Positions 46,187 to 55,550 are shown, counted from the first letter of the stretch. The stretch: 64,000 nt of DNA from Methylocystis sp. Sn-Cys (GCF_016745395.1 NZ_JAERVJ010000005.1:186001-250000); one strand, 5' to 3'. Program-made: numbers and translations. Notes: a model not told the origin generated them from the sequence alone.

Positions 46187-47860
46187 ATGCGCAACAACCT
46201 CGGCCTCACGCGCCGCAATTTCCTCTTATCCGCTGCGGCCCTGACAGTTCCCTCCTTCGCCCGAGGCGAAGCCATGGCGCATATGCCGCCGAGAACCGCT
46301 TCCGAGAGCTTCAATCCCGATGTGGACATCGAGCTCGCCTGCAAAACCGATTCTGTCCGGATTCTTTCCGGCGACGCCACCAAAGTCTGGCGCTACGCCG
46401 GCAATCTGCTCAAAGGCCCCGCCAATACGCTGACCAGCCTGCCAGACAGCTATCTCGGCCCGGTGATGCGATTCGTGAAAGGCCAGAAGATTCGCATCAG
46501 GCTCAAGAACGAGCTGCCTGAGCCGACGATTACGCATTGGCATGGGCTGCATGTGCCGATGGAAGCGGACGGCCATCCGATGGCCGCGATCGATCCCGGC
46601 CAGACCTATGTCTATGAATTCGAGATGCGCAATCGCGCCGGCTTCAATTTCTACCACCCGCATACGCATGAGGCGACAGCGACTCAGGTGTATCGCGGGC
46701 TCGCCGGCGGCATCATCGTGGAAGACGAAGAGGAGCGCGCGCTCGGCCTGCCGTCTGGCGAATTCGAAATCCCCATCGTGCTCCAGGACCGCAGCTTCAC
46801 CGACGATAATCAGCTCTTCTATGGCGGCGGCATGCATCGCAGCATGTTCGGCTTCTATGGGGACAGCGTCCTCGTCAACGGCCGCCCCGATTTCAGGCTC
46901 GATGTCGCGAGCCGCGCCTATCGGCTGCGTATCCTGAACGGCTCCAACGCGCGTATTTACAAGCTGCAATGGGACGACCGCACGCCGCTGACGATCATCG
47001 GCGTCGATGGCGGCCTGCTGGAGAAGCCGGAAACGCGGCCCTACGCCATGATGGCGCCGGGCGCGCGCCTCGACCTATGGGTCGATTTCAGCGGCCGGTC
47101 GGTCGGCTCCAAGCTCGTCATGCGCAGCGGGGAATTCGACGGCCTCGTGCCGCCCATGGCGCAGCGCATGAGCGGCGGGCTCATCGTCGGCGACGACTAT
47201 CCGCTCTTCACTGTTACAGTGACGCGCGCCATGAGCGACAGCCCGAAGCTTCCCGAGAAGCTTTCGACGATCAAACATCATCGCCCGGAAGAGATCGCCA
47301 ATCGCGACAATCCGCGTCCCATCGCTTTGTCCATGGGACATATGCAGGTGATGATCAACGGCCGCACTTATTCCCCCGACGAACTTTTGGACAACGAGCG
47401 CGTGCCCGTCGATACCGTGCAGCTCTTCGAGGTTTTCCACGACCATGGCGGCGGCATGGGCATGGGCAGAATGGGCATGGGCCACGGCATGATGGGCGGC
47501 GGAATGATGGGAGGCGGAATGATGGGAGGCATGGGCATGGGGGGCGGCATGATGGGCCGCGGCATGATGGGAGGCGGTATGGGCATGATGGGCATGATGA
47601 ATATGGCCCATCCCGTCCATCTGCACGGCCAGCCGTTCGAGGTGCTGAGCCGCAGCTATGCCGGCGACGATCCGGAAGCCTATGCGACCTTCAAGGACGG
47701 GCTGATCGACAGCGGCTTGAAGGACACGATCATCGTCACGGGAGGCGAACGCCTGCGCATCGCCAAGCCCTTCGGCGATTTCAAGGGCCGCTTCATGTAT
47801 CACTGCCACAACCTCGAACATGAGGACATGGGCATGATGCGCGAGTTCTCGGTGGAGTGA
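46187..47860 (+). CDS. Tat-exported multicopper oxidase with Met-rich insert
   Basis: This 557-residue protein starts with a Tat signal (TRRNFLLSAAALTVPS). Copper ligands are visible in HWHG (117-120), HPHTHE (157-162), HPVHLHG (475-481) and HCHNLEHEDMGM (539-550), giving the type 1 and trinuclear sites of a three-domain laccase/CueO-type oxidase. A Met/Gly-rich insert (about 424-474, units like GMMGGGMM) sits directly before the third motif. CueO-type enzymes oxidise Cu(I) and use Met-rich segments for substrate copper. The ATG follows AGGGAAGAATC. Copper tolerance is the likely role; other oxidase substrates are possible. Confidence 0.93.
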   Translation: MRNNLGLTRRNFLLSAAALTVPSFARGEAMAHMPPRTASESFNPDVDIELACKTDSVRILSGDATKVWRYAGNLLKGPANTLTSLPDSYLGPVMRFVKGQKIRIRLKNELPEPTITHWHGLHVPMEADGHPMAAIDPGQTYVYEFEMRNRAGFNFYHPHTHEATATQVYRGLAGGIIVEDEEERALGLPSGEFEIPIVLQDRSFTDDNQLFYGGGMHRSMFGFYGDSVLVNGRPDFRLDVASRAYRLRILNGSNARIYKLQWDDRTPLTIIGVDGGLLEKPETRPYAMMAPGARLDLWVDFSGRSVGSKLVMRSGEFDGLVPPMAQRMSGGLIVGDDYPLFTVTVTRAMSDSPKLPEKLSTIKHHRPEEIANRDNPRPIALSMGHMQVMINGRTYSPDELLDNERVPVDTVQLFEVFHDHGGGMGMGRMGMGHGMMGGGMMGGGMMGGMGMGGGMMGRGMMGGGMGMMGMMNMAHPVHLHGQPFEVLSRSYAGDDPEAYATFKDGLIDSGLKDTIIVTGGERLRIAKPFGDFKGRFMYHCHNLEHEDMGMMREFSVE

Positions 47861-47873
47861 CGCGCGCGCCGGC

Positions 47874-48041
47874 CTATTCTTCGGCGTCGGTATATAGAAC
47901 GACCTCGTCGGGAAGGCCGGCCGTCGCGCTCTTTTCGAAAGTAACGCCGGCGATGCGGGCGAACCCCGCCTCGCTTTCGAGCAGCACCACGGCTTCGCTC
48001 GGCAGTTGCTGGAGCTTGTTGATGAGTTCTGCGACGGTCAT
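47874..48041 (-). CDS. Small 55-residue hypothetical protein
   Basis: The frame starts at an ATG with AAGAGCG upstream and reads MTVAELINKLQQLPSEAVVL, then LESEAGFARIAGVTFEKSAT, ending DEVVLYTDAEE. It has strong GC-rich third positions, a helix-strand pattern and an acidic end, like a small soluble protein. It converges with the multicopper oxidase gene 13 bases away. No family is recognised. The coding call rests on codon composition and the ribosome site. Confidence 0.6.
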   Translation of the reverse strand: MTVAELINKLQQLPSEAVVLLESEAGFARIAGVTFEKSATAGLPDEVVLYTDAEE

Positions 48042-48092
48042 GGGAGCGCTCTTGCTGTCGGACGACGGCGACGAAGCAAGCTGCAGACCATA

Positions 48093-48149
48093 GGACCGCG
48101 GGCCTTCAGGCCCGCTTTTTTGGATGCGAGCCTAAAGGCTCGCGGTCCT
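48093..48149. repeat. Family D hairpin repeats
   Basis: CCGCGGGCCTTCAGGCCCGC followed by TTTTTTGG and then GCGAGCCTAAAGGCTCGCGG. The first hairpin with its T-run could act as a terminator for plus-strand transcription. Confidence 0.65.
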
Positions 48150-48154
48150 ATCGG

Positions 48155-48439
48155 TCAGTCGCAGACGTAGCTCAGCTCGCTCTTGCTGATCTGATCCGCC
48201 ACCCAGGCGGCGCCCTTGCCCCTATTGGCTTCGACGAAGGCCGACGCCTTGTTCAGATCGTCGCCGGAAAGCGTCACATTGCACATGCGCGCGACCTGGC
48301 GGCCGATCTCGACCTTGCGGGCGACCGGCGTCGGGCGGGAAAGAACGGCGCTGACCGCCTCGACGGCGGAGGGCTTGGCGAGCGCCGGGACGGCCGTCAT
48401 GGCAAGCGCAAAGCACGCGAGAACGCGAATTCGTTTCAT
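48155..48439 (-). CDS. Small exported protein with two cysteines
   Basis: The ATG with AGGACAGAG upstream gives 94 residues starting MKRIRVLACFALAMTAVPAL, a clear signal peptide. The mature part is helical (VEIGRQVARMCNVTLSGDD) and ends in SKSELSYVCD. Two cysteines (Cys53 and Cys93) would form a disulphide in the periplasm. I recognise no family. Its neighbours are copper-type proteins but nothing in the sequence binds metal clearly. Confidence 0.72.
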   Translation of the reverse strand: MKRIRVLACFALAMTAVPALAKPSAVEAVSAVLSRPTPVARKVEIGRQVARMCNVTLSGDDLNKASAFVEANRGKGAAWVADQISKSELSYVCD

Positions 48440-48619
48440 CTCTGTCCTTTGGTTTGGATGGGCGCATTCAACGAGCGCCCGCGAGTCCGGGACGCCGCAC
48501 ATGGCGGTTTGGTCTCTCAAGCGGACAGCCAATAAAGCCGTGGACAATGTGACGGCTTTAGGGCCGTAGCGGGGAATCACCGCGGCGCGGGGAAAGCAAA
48601 TGAATTCACGCAGGCGCCC

Positions 48620-48702
48620 GCCGTCATCGCGAGGAGCGAAGCGACGAAGCAATCCAGAGCCCCATCGCGGCCCTGGATTGCTTCGCTCCGCTCGCAATGA
48701 CG
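48620..48702. repeat. Dispersed repeat, family B
   Basis: GCCGTCATCGCGAGGAGCGA to GCTCCGCTCGCAATGACGGC. It lies in the gap 48440-48729 upstream of the small exported gene and directly 3' of the LTXXQ gene. Apart from the small gene's presumed promoter, the gap holds nothing else. Confidence 0.85.
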
Positions 48703-48729
48703 GCGGGCGTTATTGGAGTTATTGGGGAC

Positions 48730-49521
48730 TCAGTGCTGCATGCCGCCGCCGCTGTGGCCCATCATGCCGCCCATGCCCCCCATCATGCCGCCGTCGCCCA
48801 TGGACTTGCCGACCTTCATGATGCCCGTCATGGTTTCGCTGGCGATCTTCTTCTGCTCGTCGGAAAGCGCGGTGAAGAGCGGCTCGATCGCCGCTTTTTG
48901 CGCGCGCACGATCTCGAGATGGTTCGCCATGTGCTTTTCCATCATCGAGAGCTTGGCGAGCACAGGCGGCTTGGAATGATCCGGCGCCTCCTCCGCGGCC
49001 GCGCAAACCGTTTGCGCCTTCTGCGCCACGGCGCGCCACGCGTCGGCGAAGCTGTTCCACGCCGGCTGCTGCTGATCAGTGAGCTTCAGCTCCGCCTTCA
49101 GATAGGCAAGGCGTCCATCGAGATGCTCGGTGAAGCCGCACATCATCTTATGCATCATCTTGCCCATCATGGCGCTCATGCCGGCGCCTGCGCCATGCTC
49201 TGCGCCGCCGCCGTGGTTCATTCCGCCCATCATGCCGCCCATGCCGCCCATCATGCCGCCGCCGTGTCCCATGCCGCCCATGCCTTCGCCGCCGCCATGG
49301 TGGCCCGCGTGCTCATCCGATTTCGACGCATCGCCGGTTGGCGCTTCAGCGACGGTGGCGGAGGGAGTCTGCGCCTTGCCGGGGTCGATCCATTGAACCG
49401 GCGCGGGAGCGGCGGCTCCATGCGCTGAATGGTCTACTGGCTCGGCGCGCGCCAGAACCAGGCTGCAGGCGAGCGTAAGCGCGGTCGCGCTCGTCGTCAT
49501 AAAAATGGCCGGAGCTCTCAT
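48730..49521 (-). CDS. Exported Met/His-rich LTXXQ (Spy/CpxP-like) protein
   Basis: This 263-residue protein starts at an ATG with GAGGGAGAG upstream and has a signal peptide ending near LARA. The next 70 residues are rich in His, Met and Gly (DEHAGHHGGGEG, GGMMGGMGGMMGGM). The helical core has ELKLTDQQQPAWNSFADAW and FTALSDEQKKIASETMTG, two copies of the LTXXQ motif. The C-terminus repeats the Met/Gly run (GGMMGGMGGMMGHSGG). Spy/CpxP proteins are periplasmic stress chaperones. The Met-rich flanks suggest copper binding, in line with the multicopper oxidase nearby. Confidence 0.87.
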   Translation of the reverse strand: MRAPAIFMTTSATALTLACSLVLARAEPVDHSAHGAAAPAPVQWIDPGKAQTPSATVAEAPTGDASKSDEHAGHHGGGEGMGGMGHGGGMMGGMGGMMGGMNHGGGAEHGAGAGMSAMMGKMMHKMMCGFTEHLDGRLAYLKAELKLTDQQQPAWNSFADAWRAVAQKAQTVCAAAEEAPDHSKPPVLAKLSMMEKHMANHLEIVRAQKAAIEPLFTALSDEQKKIASETMTGIMKVGKSMGDGGMMGGMGGMMGHSGGGMQH

Positions 49522-49645
49522 TTTTCTCTCCCTCGTACCTGAATGCGTCTTGGCCGCCGCGCCATCTCAAACAATGCCACAGAACGCCGTTCGGCGGCGC
49601 CCCGCTTATTGTCGCGTGTCAAATCGGTCGGGAGGCGGCAGGTTT

Positions 49646-49687
49646 CAAAGCCAAAAAACAAATGCGGCCGCTCGAGAGCGGCCGCAC
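49646..49687 (-). terminator. Rho-independent terminator of mfd
   Basis: On the minus strand TGCGGCCGCTC and GAGCGGCCGCA form a strong stem followed by TTTGTTTTTTGGC. It begins about 45 bases after the mfd stop. Confidence 0.85.
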
Positions 49688-49730
49688 GAAGCGCTATCAG
49701 AAATGCTGCAGGCGAAGAGTCGATCGCGCG

Positions 49731-52700
49731 TTAACCTGGCTTTTTCTCCGCAATGCCGACGAGCGCGCGCAGGATACGCCGCGTGCCGGCGAGACGCTGC
49801 TTCATCGTGTCGAATTCGCGAATGAAGACGATGCGCATATCCTGCCGGACCTTGGCCGAGGCGCCCTGCTCTGCGACATAGCGCACGAGCCCGGCCGGGT
49901 CCGCGAAGAGATTGTCGCGGAAGGCGATGATGACGCCCTTCGGGCCGGCGTCGACCTTCTCGACATGAGCGCGGCGGCACATCGCCTTGATCGCGACGAT
50001 TTCGAGAAGCTGCTCGACCTCGGGCGGAATAGGCCCGAAGCGGTCGATCATCTCGGCGGCGAAGGCCTCGATGTCCTGGTCGGTCTCCAGCGTCGAGAGA
50101 CGCCGGTAGAGCTGCAGGCGCAGGGTGAGATCGGGGATGTAATCCTCCGGTATCGTCACCGGCGCGCCGATGGCGATCGTCGGCGACCACACTTCTTCTT
50201 CCGGCTCCTCGACGCCCGCCTTGAGCAGCGTGATCGCGTCCGAGAGCATCTGCTGATAGAGTTCGTAGCCGACTTCCTTGATATGGCCCGACTGTTCGTC
50301 GCCGAGCAGATTGCCGGCGCCGCGAATATCGAGATCGTGACTCGCGAGTTGGAAGCCGGCGCCGAGCGTATCGAGCGATTGCAGCACTTCGAGTCGTTTC
50401 TGCGCCTGCGGCGTGATGGTGCGATTGGCCGGCGTGGTGAAGAGCGCGTAAGCGCGCGTCTTGGAGCGGCCGACGCGCCCGCGCAACTGATAGAGCTGCG
50501 CAAGGCCGAACATATCGGCGCGCCACACGATGAGCGTGTTGGCGGAAGGAATGTCGAGGCCGGATTCGACGATCGTCGTCGAGAGCAGAATGTCGAACTT
50601 CCCGTCGTAGAAGGCCGACATTTTGTCTTCGAGCTCGCTCGGGCTCATCTGCCCATGCGCGATGACGAATTTCGCCTCCGGCAAATTCTCGCGCAGGAAA
50701 GCGGCCGCTTCTTCCAGATCCTCGATGCGCGGGCAGACGAAGAACGCCTGTCCGCCGCGATAGCGTTCGCGCAGCAAAGCTTCGCGCACGATCAATGGAT
50801 CGAACGGTGAGATGAAGCTGCGCACGGCGAGGCGATCGACCGGCGGCGTGGTGATGAGCGACAGTTCGCGCACGCCTGTCATGGCGAGTTGCAGCGTGCG
50901 CGGAATGGGCGTCGCCGAAAGCGTCAGCACATGCACTTCGGCGCGCAGCTCCTTCAAGCGCTCCTTGTGGCCGACGCCAAAATGCTGCTCCTCGTCGATG
51001 ATGACGAGGCCGAGGTCGGAGAAATTGACGCCCTTGCCCAATATCGCATGGGTGCCGACGAGAATTTCGACCTTGCCTTCGCCAAGCTCCTTCTTGGTCT
51101 CGCGCGCTTCCGCGGTCCCCACCATGCGCGACAGCCGTCCAATCTTGATCGGCAGGCCGGCGAAGCGTTCGGTGAAGGTCTTGTAGTGCTGGCGCGCGAG
51201 CAGCGTCGTCGGCGCGACGACCGCGACCTGCTTGCCATTGATGGCCGAGCAGAAAGCGGCGCGCAGCGCGACTTCCGTCTTGCCGAAGCCGACGTCGCCG
51301 CAAACGAGCCGATCCATCGGCCGTCCCGAGGCGAGATCGTCGAGAACGGCCTCGATCGCGGCGAGCTGGTCTTCGGTCTCGTCATAGGGGAAGCGCGCGC
51401 AGAACTCGTCCCAGACGCCTTCCGGCGGAATGAGCTTGGGCGCCTGGCGCAATTGCCGCTGCGCGGCGATGGCGATGAGGCCCTTCGCCATTTCGCGGAT
51501 GCGGTTCTTCAGCCGCGCCTTGCGCGTCTGCCAGCCGACGCCGCCCAGTTTGTCGAGCTGCGCGTCGGTGTCTTCGCCGCCGTAACGGGTCAGAAGCTCG
51601 ATGTTCTCGACCGGCAGATAGAGCTTGTCGCCGCCCGCGTAATGCAGCTCCAGACAATCATGCGGCGCGCCGGCGGCGGTGATCGTCTCGAGGCCGACGA
51701 AACGGCCGATGCCGTGATCGACATGCACGACAAGATCGCCCGCCGTGAGCGCCGCAACTTCGCCGAGGAGGTTTTCAGCCTTGCGCTTGCGCCGCCGCCG
51801 CACGAGACGATCGCCGAGAATGTCCTGCTCGCCCACCAGCGCATAAGCGTCGGTCTCGAAGCCATGCTCGACGCCGAGCACGGCGAGCGAGACGCTCCCC
51901 TGCCCTTTCGAGAGCGCGGCCGGCAGAGAGCCGACGAGCGCAAGCTCCTTGAGCCCGTGCTCCTGCAAAACATGGCCGAGACGCTCGCAGGAGCCGTCCG
52001 ACCAGCCCGCGACAACGAGCGTCTTGCCGGCGCCGCGCAACGCCTGCACGTGATCCGCCGCCGCCTGGAAGACGTTCACTTCCGGCTCATTGCGCTCGGG
52101 CGCGAAATCGCGACCCACCCGCGCGCCACAATCGATGGCGTCGGCGCGCTCGGAGGCGAAAGGCGAGAATTGGGCGTTGGCGCGCTCGGCCAGCGCGTCG
52201 CGCCACTCATCCAGTTTCAGATAAAGCGCGCTCGGCTCCAGCGGCTTGTAATTGGAGTTGGCGGGGTCGAGATCATGCGCCTCTTTGCGGGCGTCGTAAT
52301 AATCGGCGACCTGCTTGACGCGCTCGCTTGCCGCTTCTTCGACCAGCGCATCGAGCATCAAGGGCGCTTCGCCCAGATAATCGAAGAGCGTGTCCATGCG
52401 CTCATAGAAGAGCGGCAGCCAATGCTCCATGCCGTGATGGCGCCGGCCCTCGCTCACCGCCTCGTAAAGCGCGTCGCCACGCGTCTGGCCGCCGAAACGC
52501 GCCGCATAATTCTGGCGAAAGCGGCGCATTGTGTCGGAGGTGAGCCGCAACTCGCTCATCGGCGTGAGATCGAGCGCGCGCAACTGGCCGGTAGCGCGCT
52601 GCGTCTCGGGATCGAAACTGCGGATCGATTCCAGCGTGTCGCCGAAGAAGTCGAGACGGATCGGCGCCGGCATGCCCGGCGGAAAGAGATCGATCAAGCC

Positions 52701-53270
52701 GCCGCGCTGCGCATACTCGCCGGTCTCGTGCACCGTGCTGGCGCGTAGAAAGCCATTGGCCTCGAGCCACAACGCCAGCTCGTCGAGCTTCACCACATTA
52801 CCCGGCGCGGCCGAGAAACTCTCCGCCGCGATCATTTTCTTGGGCGGCACGCGCTGCAGCAGGCAATCAGCGGTCGTCGTCACGATGCGCGGGCGCTCGG
52901 CGGAGGAGCTGGCGCGCGCGAGGCGCGAAAGCGCGGTCATGCGCCGCGCGACGATATTGGCGTGCGGAGAGACGCGGTCATAGGGCTGGCAGTCCCAGCC
53001 GGGGATATCCAATATCTCGACATCCGGATTGGCAAAGCGCAGCGCGTCGCGGAAAGCGGCTGAGCGGCCGGCGTCGCGCGCGACATGGACGAAGACGGCC
53101 GGGCGCCCCTCGGCCTCGCGCGCCAGCGCGCGGGCGAGATCGGCGCACAGAAAAGCGTCGAAGCCTTCCGGCGCATGGGCGAACAGCAGCTTCTCGCCCT
53201 TGGCGAGGCGCGCCCGCGCGCTCTCCAGCGCGCTGGCCGCGCCCTTGGTCTTCAGGGCCGTCTTGTTCAA
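49731..53270 (-). CDS. mfd: Transcription-repair coupling factor Mfd
   Basis: This 1179-residue translocase removes stalled RNA polymerase and recruits UvrA. The N-terminal UvrB-like part is followed by the RNA polymerase-interacting region and the helicase core with Walker A GDVGFGKTEVA, IIDEEQHFGV and LTLSATPIPRTLQLAM. RGRVGRSKTRAYALF is motif VI, and the TRCF C-terminal domain closes the chain. The start is a TTG that overlaps the sdhE stop (TTGA); no nearby ATG fits. Length is normal. A strong terminator follows. Confidence 0.95.
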   Translation of the reverse strand: MNKTALKTKGAASALESARARLAKGEKLLFAHAPEGFDAFLCADLARALAREAEGRPAVFVHVARDAGRSAAFRDALRFANPDVEILDIPGWDCQPYDRVSPHANIVARRMTALSRLARASSSAERPRIVTTTADCLLQRVPPKKMIAAESFSAAPGNVVKLDELALWLEANGFLRASTVHETGEYAQRGGLIDLFPPGMPAPIRLDFFGDTLESIRSFDPETQRATGQLRALDLTPMSELRLTSDTMRRFRQNYAARFGGQTRGDALYEAVSEGRRHHGMEHWLPLFYERMDTLFDYLGEAPLMLDALVEEAASERVKQVADYYDARKEAHDLDPANSNYKPLEPSALYLKLDEWRDALAERANAQFSPFASERADAIDCGARVGRDFAPERNEPEVNVFQAAADHVQALRGAGKTLVVAGWSDGSCERLGHVLQEHGLKELALVGSLPAALSKGQGSVSLAVLGVEHGFETDAYALVGEQDILGDRLVRRRRKRKAENLLGEVAALTAGDLVVHVDHGIGRFVGLETITAAGAPHDCLELHYAGGDKLYLPVENIELLTRYGGEDTDAQLDKLGGVGWQTRKARLKNRIREMAKGLIAIAAQRQLRQAPKLIPPEGVWDEFCARFPYDETEDQLAAIEAVLDDLASGRPMDRLVCGDVGFGKTEVALRAAFCSAINGKQVAVVAPTTLLARQHYKTFTERFAGLPIKIGRLSRMVGTAEARETKKELGEGKVEILVGTHAILGKGVNFSDLGLVIIDEEQHFGVGHKERLKELRAEVHVLTLSATPIPRTLQLAMTGVRELSLITTPPVDRLAVRSFISPFDPLIVREALLRERYRGGQAFFVCPRIEDLEEAAAFLRENLPEAKFVIAHGQMSPSELEDKMSAFYDGKFDILLSTTIVESGLDIPSANTLIVWRADMFGLAQLYQLRGRVGRSKTRAYALFTTPANRTITPQAQKRLEVLQSLDTLGAGFQLASHDLDIRGAGNLLGDEQSGHIKEVGYELYQQMLSDAITLLKAGVEEPEEEVWSPTIAIGAPVTIPEDYIPDLTLRLQLYRRLSTLETDQDIEAFAAEMIDRFGPIPPEVEQLLEIVAIKAMCRRAHVEKVDAGPKGVIIAFRDNLFADPAGLVRYVAEQGASAKVRQDMRIVFIREFDTMKQRLAGTRRILRALVGIAEKKPG

Positions 53271-53572
53271 TGAATCGGTCCGTCGTGCGTGTGGAAGGCG
53301 ATGATGGCCTTAAGTAGGGCCGTGTCCCGCTCTTGCGGCGGCTCGGCGCCGCCCGCAAGCCAGCTCAAAAGCTCCGCGTCGGGAAGATCGAGCAGCAATT
53401 CGAGCTCGCCCAGCTCCGCCTCGGAGAGCGCGTCGATTCGCGCGTCGACGAAGTTGCCCATGAGGATGTCGAGCTCCCGCATGCCGCGCCGCCAGGCGCG
53501 AATCCGGATGCGCCGACGGCGGATGTCGCTTTCGCTCGGCCGATCGTCGCCGGCCTGTGGATAATCTGTCAT
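53267..53572 (-). CDS. sdhE: FAD assembly factor SdhE (succinate dehydrogenase assembly factor 2)
   Basis: This 101-residue protein has the RGMRE motif at 29-33 (AWRRGMRELDILMG), which contacts the flavoprotein during covalent FAD attachment. A short acidic helical bundle (DALSEAELGELELLLDLPD) completes the fold. It is upstream of mfd with overlapping stop and start, an arrangement common in Alphaproteobacteria. It helps flavinylate SdhA. Confidence 0.92.
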   Translation of the reverse strand: MTDYPQAGDDRPSESDIRRRRIRIRAWRRGMRELDILMGNFVDARIDALSEAELGELELLLDLPDAELLSWLAGGAEPPQERDTALLKAIIAFHTHDGPIH

Positions 53573-53684
53573 GAACGGGGTCTTTTCGCCGCGACGCTAG
53601 GGAAACCGGGGGTCGCCATGCGGCATGGCTTAGCCCAGCGCGAGGGGAAAGAAAAGCGTTCGGCGCCTTTCGTGCGACAAGCGC

Positions 53685-53713
53685 TTGACATCCAAATCCC
53701 GCTGCCCTATCCC
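53685..53713 (+). promoter_or_regulatory. Sigma70-type promoter of tRNA-Asp
   Basis: A consensus TTGACA at 53685-53690 and TATCCC at 53708-53713 are separated by 17 bases. The tRNA begins 30 bases downstream. Confidence 0.75.
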
Positions 53714-53742
53714 GCAGTCCTCGCGCGAACAACGCGCCGCGC

Positions 53743-53819
<77 letters not shown>

Positions 53820-53966
53820 TTAAATCCCGCACAGAGAAGAGCGTTCAAGGATTTTTCGGAACGTACTTTTGAGGGCATTCCTCAAACGCGTGCGCCATGC
53901 TGTCTTCGAGACCGAAGCTGTCGTTGCTTCCTCGATTGCTATTATAATTTACGAAACAAGCGAACC

Positions 53967-55325
53967 ATGCGAGCCGAGATGATCCCGCTTTCTGGAACTC
54001 CTTACGCGCTGAGTGGTGACATTGAGCACGAATTTCTGGCTAGGATTAAAGAAATAGAAGAGCGTGTATTCCTCCTCAGAAATTCTGGAACATTAACCGA
54101 GACAACTCTTTTGAGTTATTATGGAAAGAAGAGATTTGAACAGGTCGCCGAGTCAAACGCGATTGAAGGCAGCACCCTGGATGTTGGAGAGACTGAGTTA
54201 GCAATCTTAAAAGGCATCACCGTAACAGGTCATGATCCAGCCTATGTGCGCGATGCAATTTCTCTGGACAAAGCACTTACTAGGCTCGTTGAGATTGCTC
54301 GTGATCGTTCGAAAGTTACGAGTATTCCAGACCTACTGGAACTGCATGGTTTGATCCTGGGGGATCGGCCGAGCGGTGGGCAGTTTAGAAAAGACAGAGT
54401 TAGAATAACAGGCGCAACTCACGTTCCTCCAAAAACACTAGAAGCGATTATCTCTGCAATGGAAGAATGGGAGCGCTGGTCATGCACACAGTGCGAGGCT
54501 CCTGCGCCAATAAGAGCCGCCGTCCTTCATGCATGGCTGACTCATATACATCCCTTCGTTGACGGAAATGGAAGAACTGCTCGAGCGGTAAGTAATCTCG
54601 AACTCGTAAGAGCGGGATATCCGCCTATAATTATTAGGAAAAAGGAGAGAGATCGATACGTTGCCGCATTGGCAGAGTCCGACGAAGCTGGAGATATTAG
54701 TTCCTTTTTAGCTTTGATTTTAGAACGCGTGGTTGGCGCGCTCACAGGTTTAGAGATATCTGCAAAGCAAAATCAACAATACAGCCCGCTCGCTGAAAGG
54801 ATTCGCATAAATCAAGAGAAGCAGCTGGAGGTATGGAACAAGAGTGTTTCGCTTCTATCAGCGATGATCGAGCTCAATTTGTCTAAGCACATGGAGCAAA
54901 TCGGGGGAAAAGTTTATAAGAAAGATTTTGGCGGGATCGCAGACATCGAAGATTTTATCAGCCTTTGCCACAGGACCAGTATATCTAGGAGTTGGTCATT
55001 CATTATATCGATGGGCATTCCAGGTGCCCAAGAATTGGCATATCTTGGGTTTATAGGGCATCGCAGCGCCGCTCTTTACCAGAATCTACACGAAGGCGGG
55101 CCTTCATTGCACTGGGCTGTTGCAAGACCCGAAACGGTCCCGAAGTGGCAAAGAGCCCTCAGTGAAGCACCATATGCGAAGGAGATTACCACTCGCCTTG
55201 GGAAAGGCGATGAATGGGTAGCGGTTTTGCCTGACGACTCGATTAGAGAACATACAACTTCGGAGCTAGCCGAGAATATCGCAAATAGCTTGATGGAAGC
55301 TATCGAAAAAAGACTCACATCCTAG
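53967..55325 (+). CDS. Fic-family protein, probable AMP transferase, AT-rich insert
   Basis: This 452-residue protein has the Fic catalytic motif HPFVDGNGRTAR at 195-206 and an N-terminal inhibitory-helix motif SNAIEG at 63-68 (S/T-X3-E-G/N), as in class II Fic proteins that are auto-inhibited. Such enzymes usually transfer AMP from ATP to protein hydroxyls. The C-terminal part (about 260-450) includes a helical or winged-helix-like region I cannot name. The gene is strikingly AT-rich next to its neighbours, uses A/T third positions and lies 147 bases after tRNA-Asp, so recent acquisition is likely. No separate antitoxin gene is visible. Confidence 0.9.
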   Translation: MRAEMIPLSGTPYALSGDIEHEFLARIKEIEERVFLLRNSGTLTETTLLSYYGKKRFEQVAESNAIEGSTLDVGETELAILKGITVTGHDPAYVRDAISLDKALTRLVEIARDRSKVTSIPDLLELHGLILGDRPSGGQFRKDRVRITGATHVPPKTLEAIISAMEEWERWSCTQCEAPAPIRAAVLHAWLTHIHPFVDGNGRTARAVSNLELVRAGYPPIIIRKKERDRYVAALAESDEAGDISSFLALILERVVGALTGLEISAKQNQQYSPLAERIRINQEKQLEVWNKSVSLLSAMIELNLSKHMEQIGGKVYKKDFGGIADIEDFISLCHRTSISRSWSFIISMGIPGAQELAYLGFIGHRSAALYQNLHEGGPSLHWAVARPETVPKWQRALSEAPYAKEITTRLGKGDEWVAVLPDDSIREHTTSELAENIANSLMEAIEKRLTS

Positions 55326-55550
55326 ACAGTAACCTGAGGGCTCCGATCGCCTTGGTCATTTGCGACGAACTTGGCGCTGGATCACTTTCGGGAAGCAGGG
55401 ACTTCGCTGGTGGGGTCCGTCGCTGGTCGTCTCTACGGCGCGCTGGCAGCATCCCACGACGCTCACCCGCGCGCTCGGCCCCGGCCCTGCTTCGGAGCCA
55501 GGTAACGCGGAAATCGTTCACATTGGTGCGCCTCGGCCCCGTCGCGGGCG
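55326..55550. other. Gap between Fic and receptor genes
   Basis: The first part (55326-55483) has no recognisable gene. Composition returns to GC-rich within about 100 bases of the Fic stop. The second part is a gck fragment described separately. I saw no copy of the tRNA-Asp 3' end here. Confidence 0.55.

Noticed and set aside
48713-49396. Met/Pro-rich plus-strand frames opposite the LTXXQ gene
   Set aside because: Their odd composition mirrors the GMMGG-type repeats of the minus-strand gene. They lack start signals and motifs.
49645-51303. A 552-codon minus-strand frame inside mfd
   Set aside because: It is a shifted frame of mfd, which itself reads through as a full-length Mfd.
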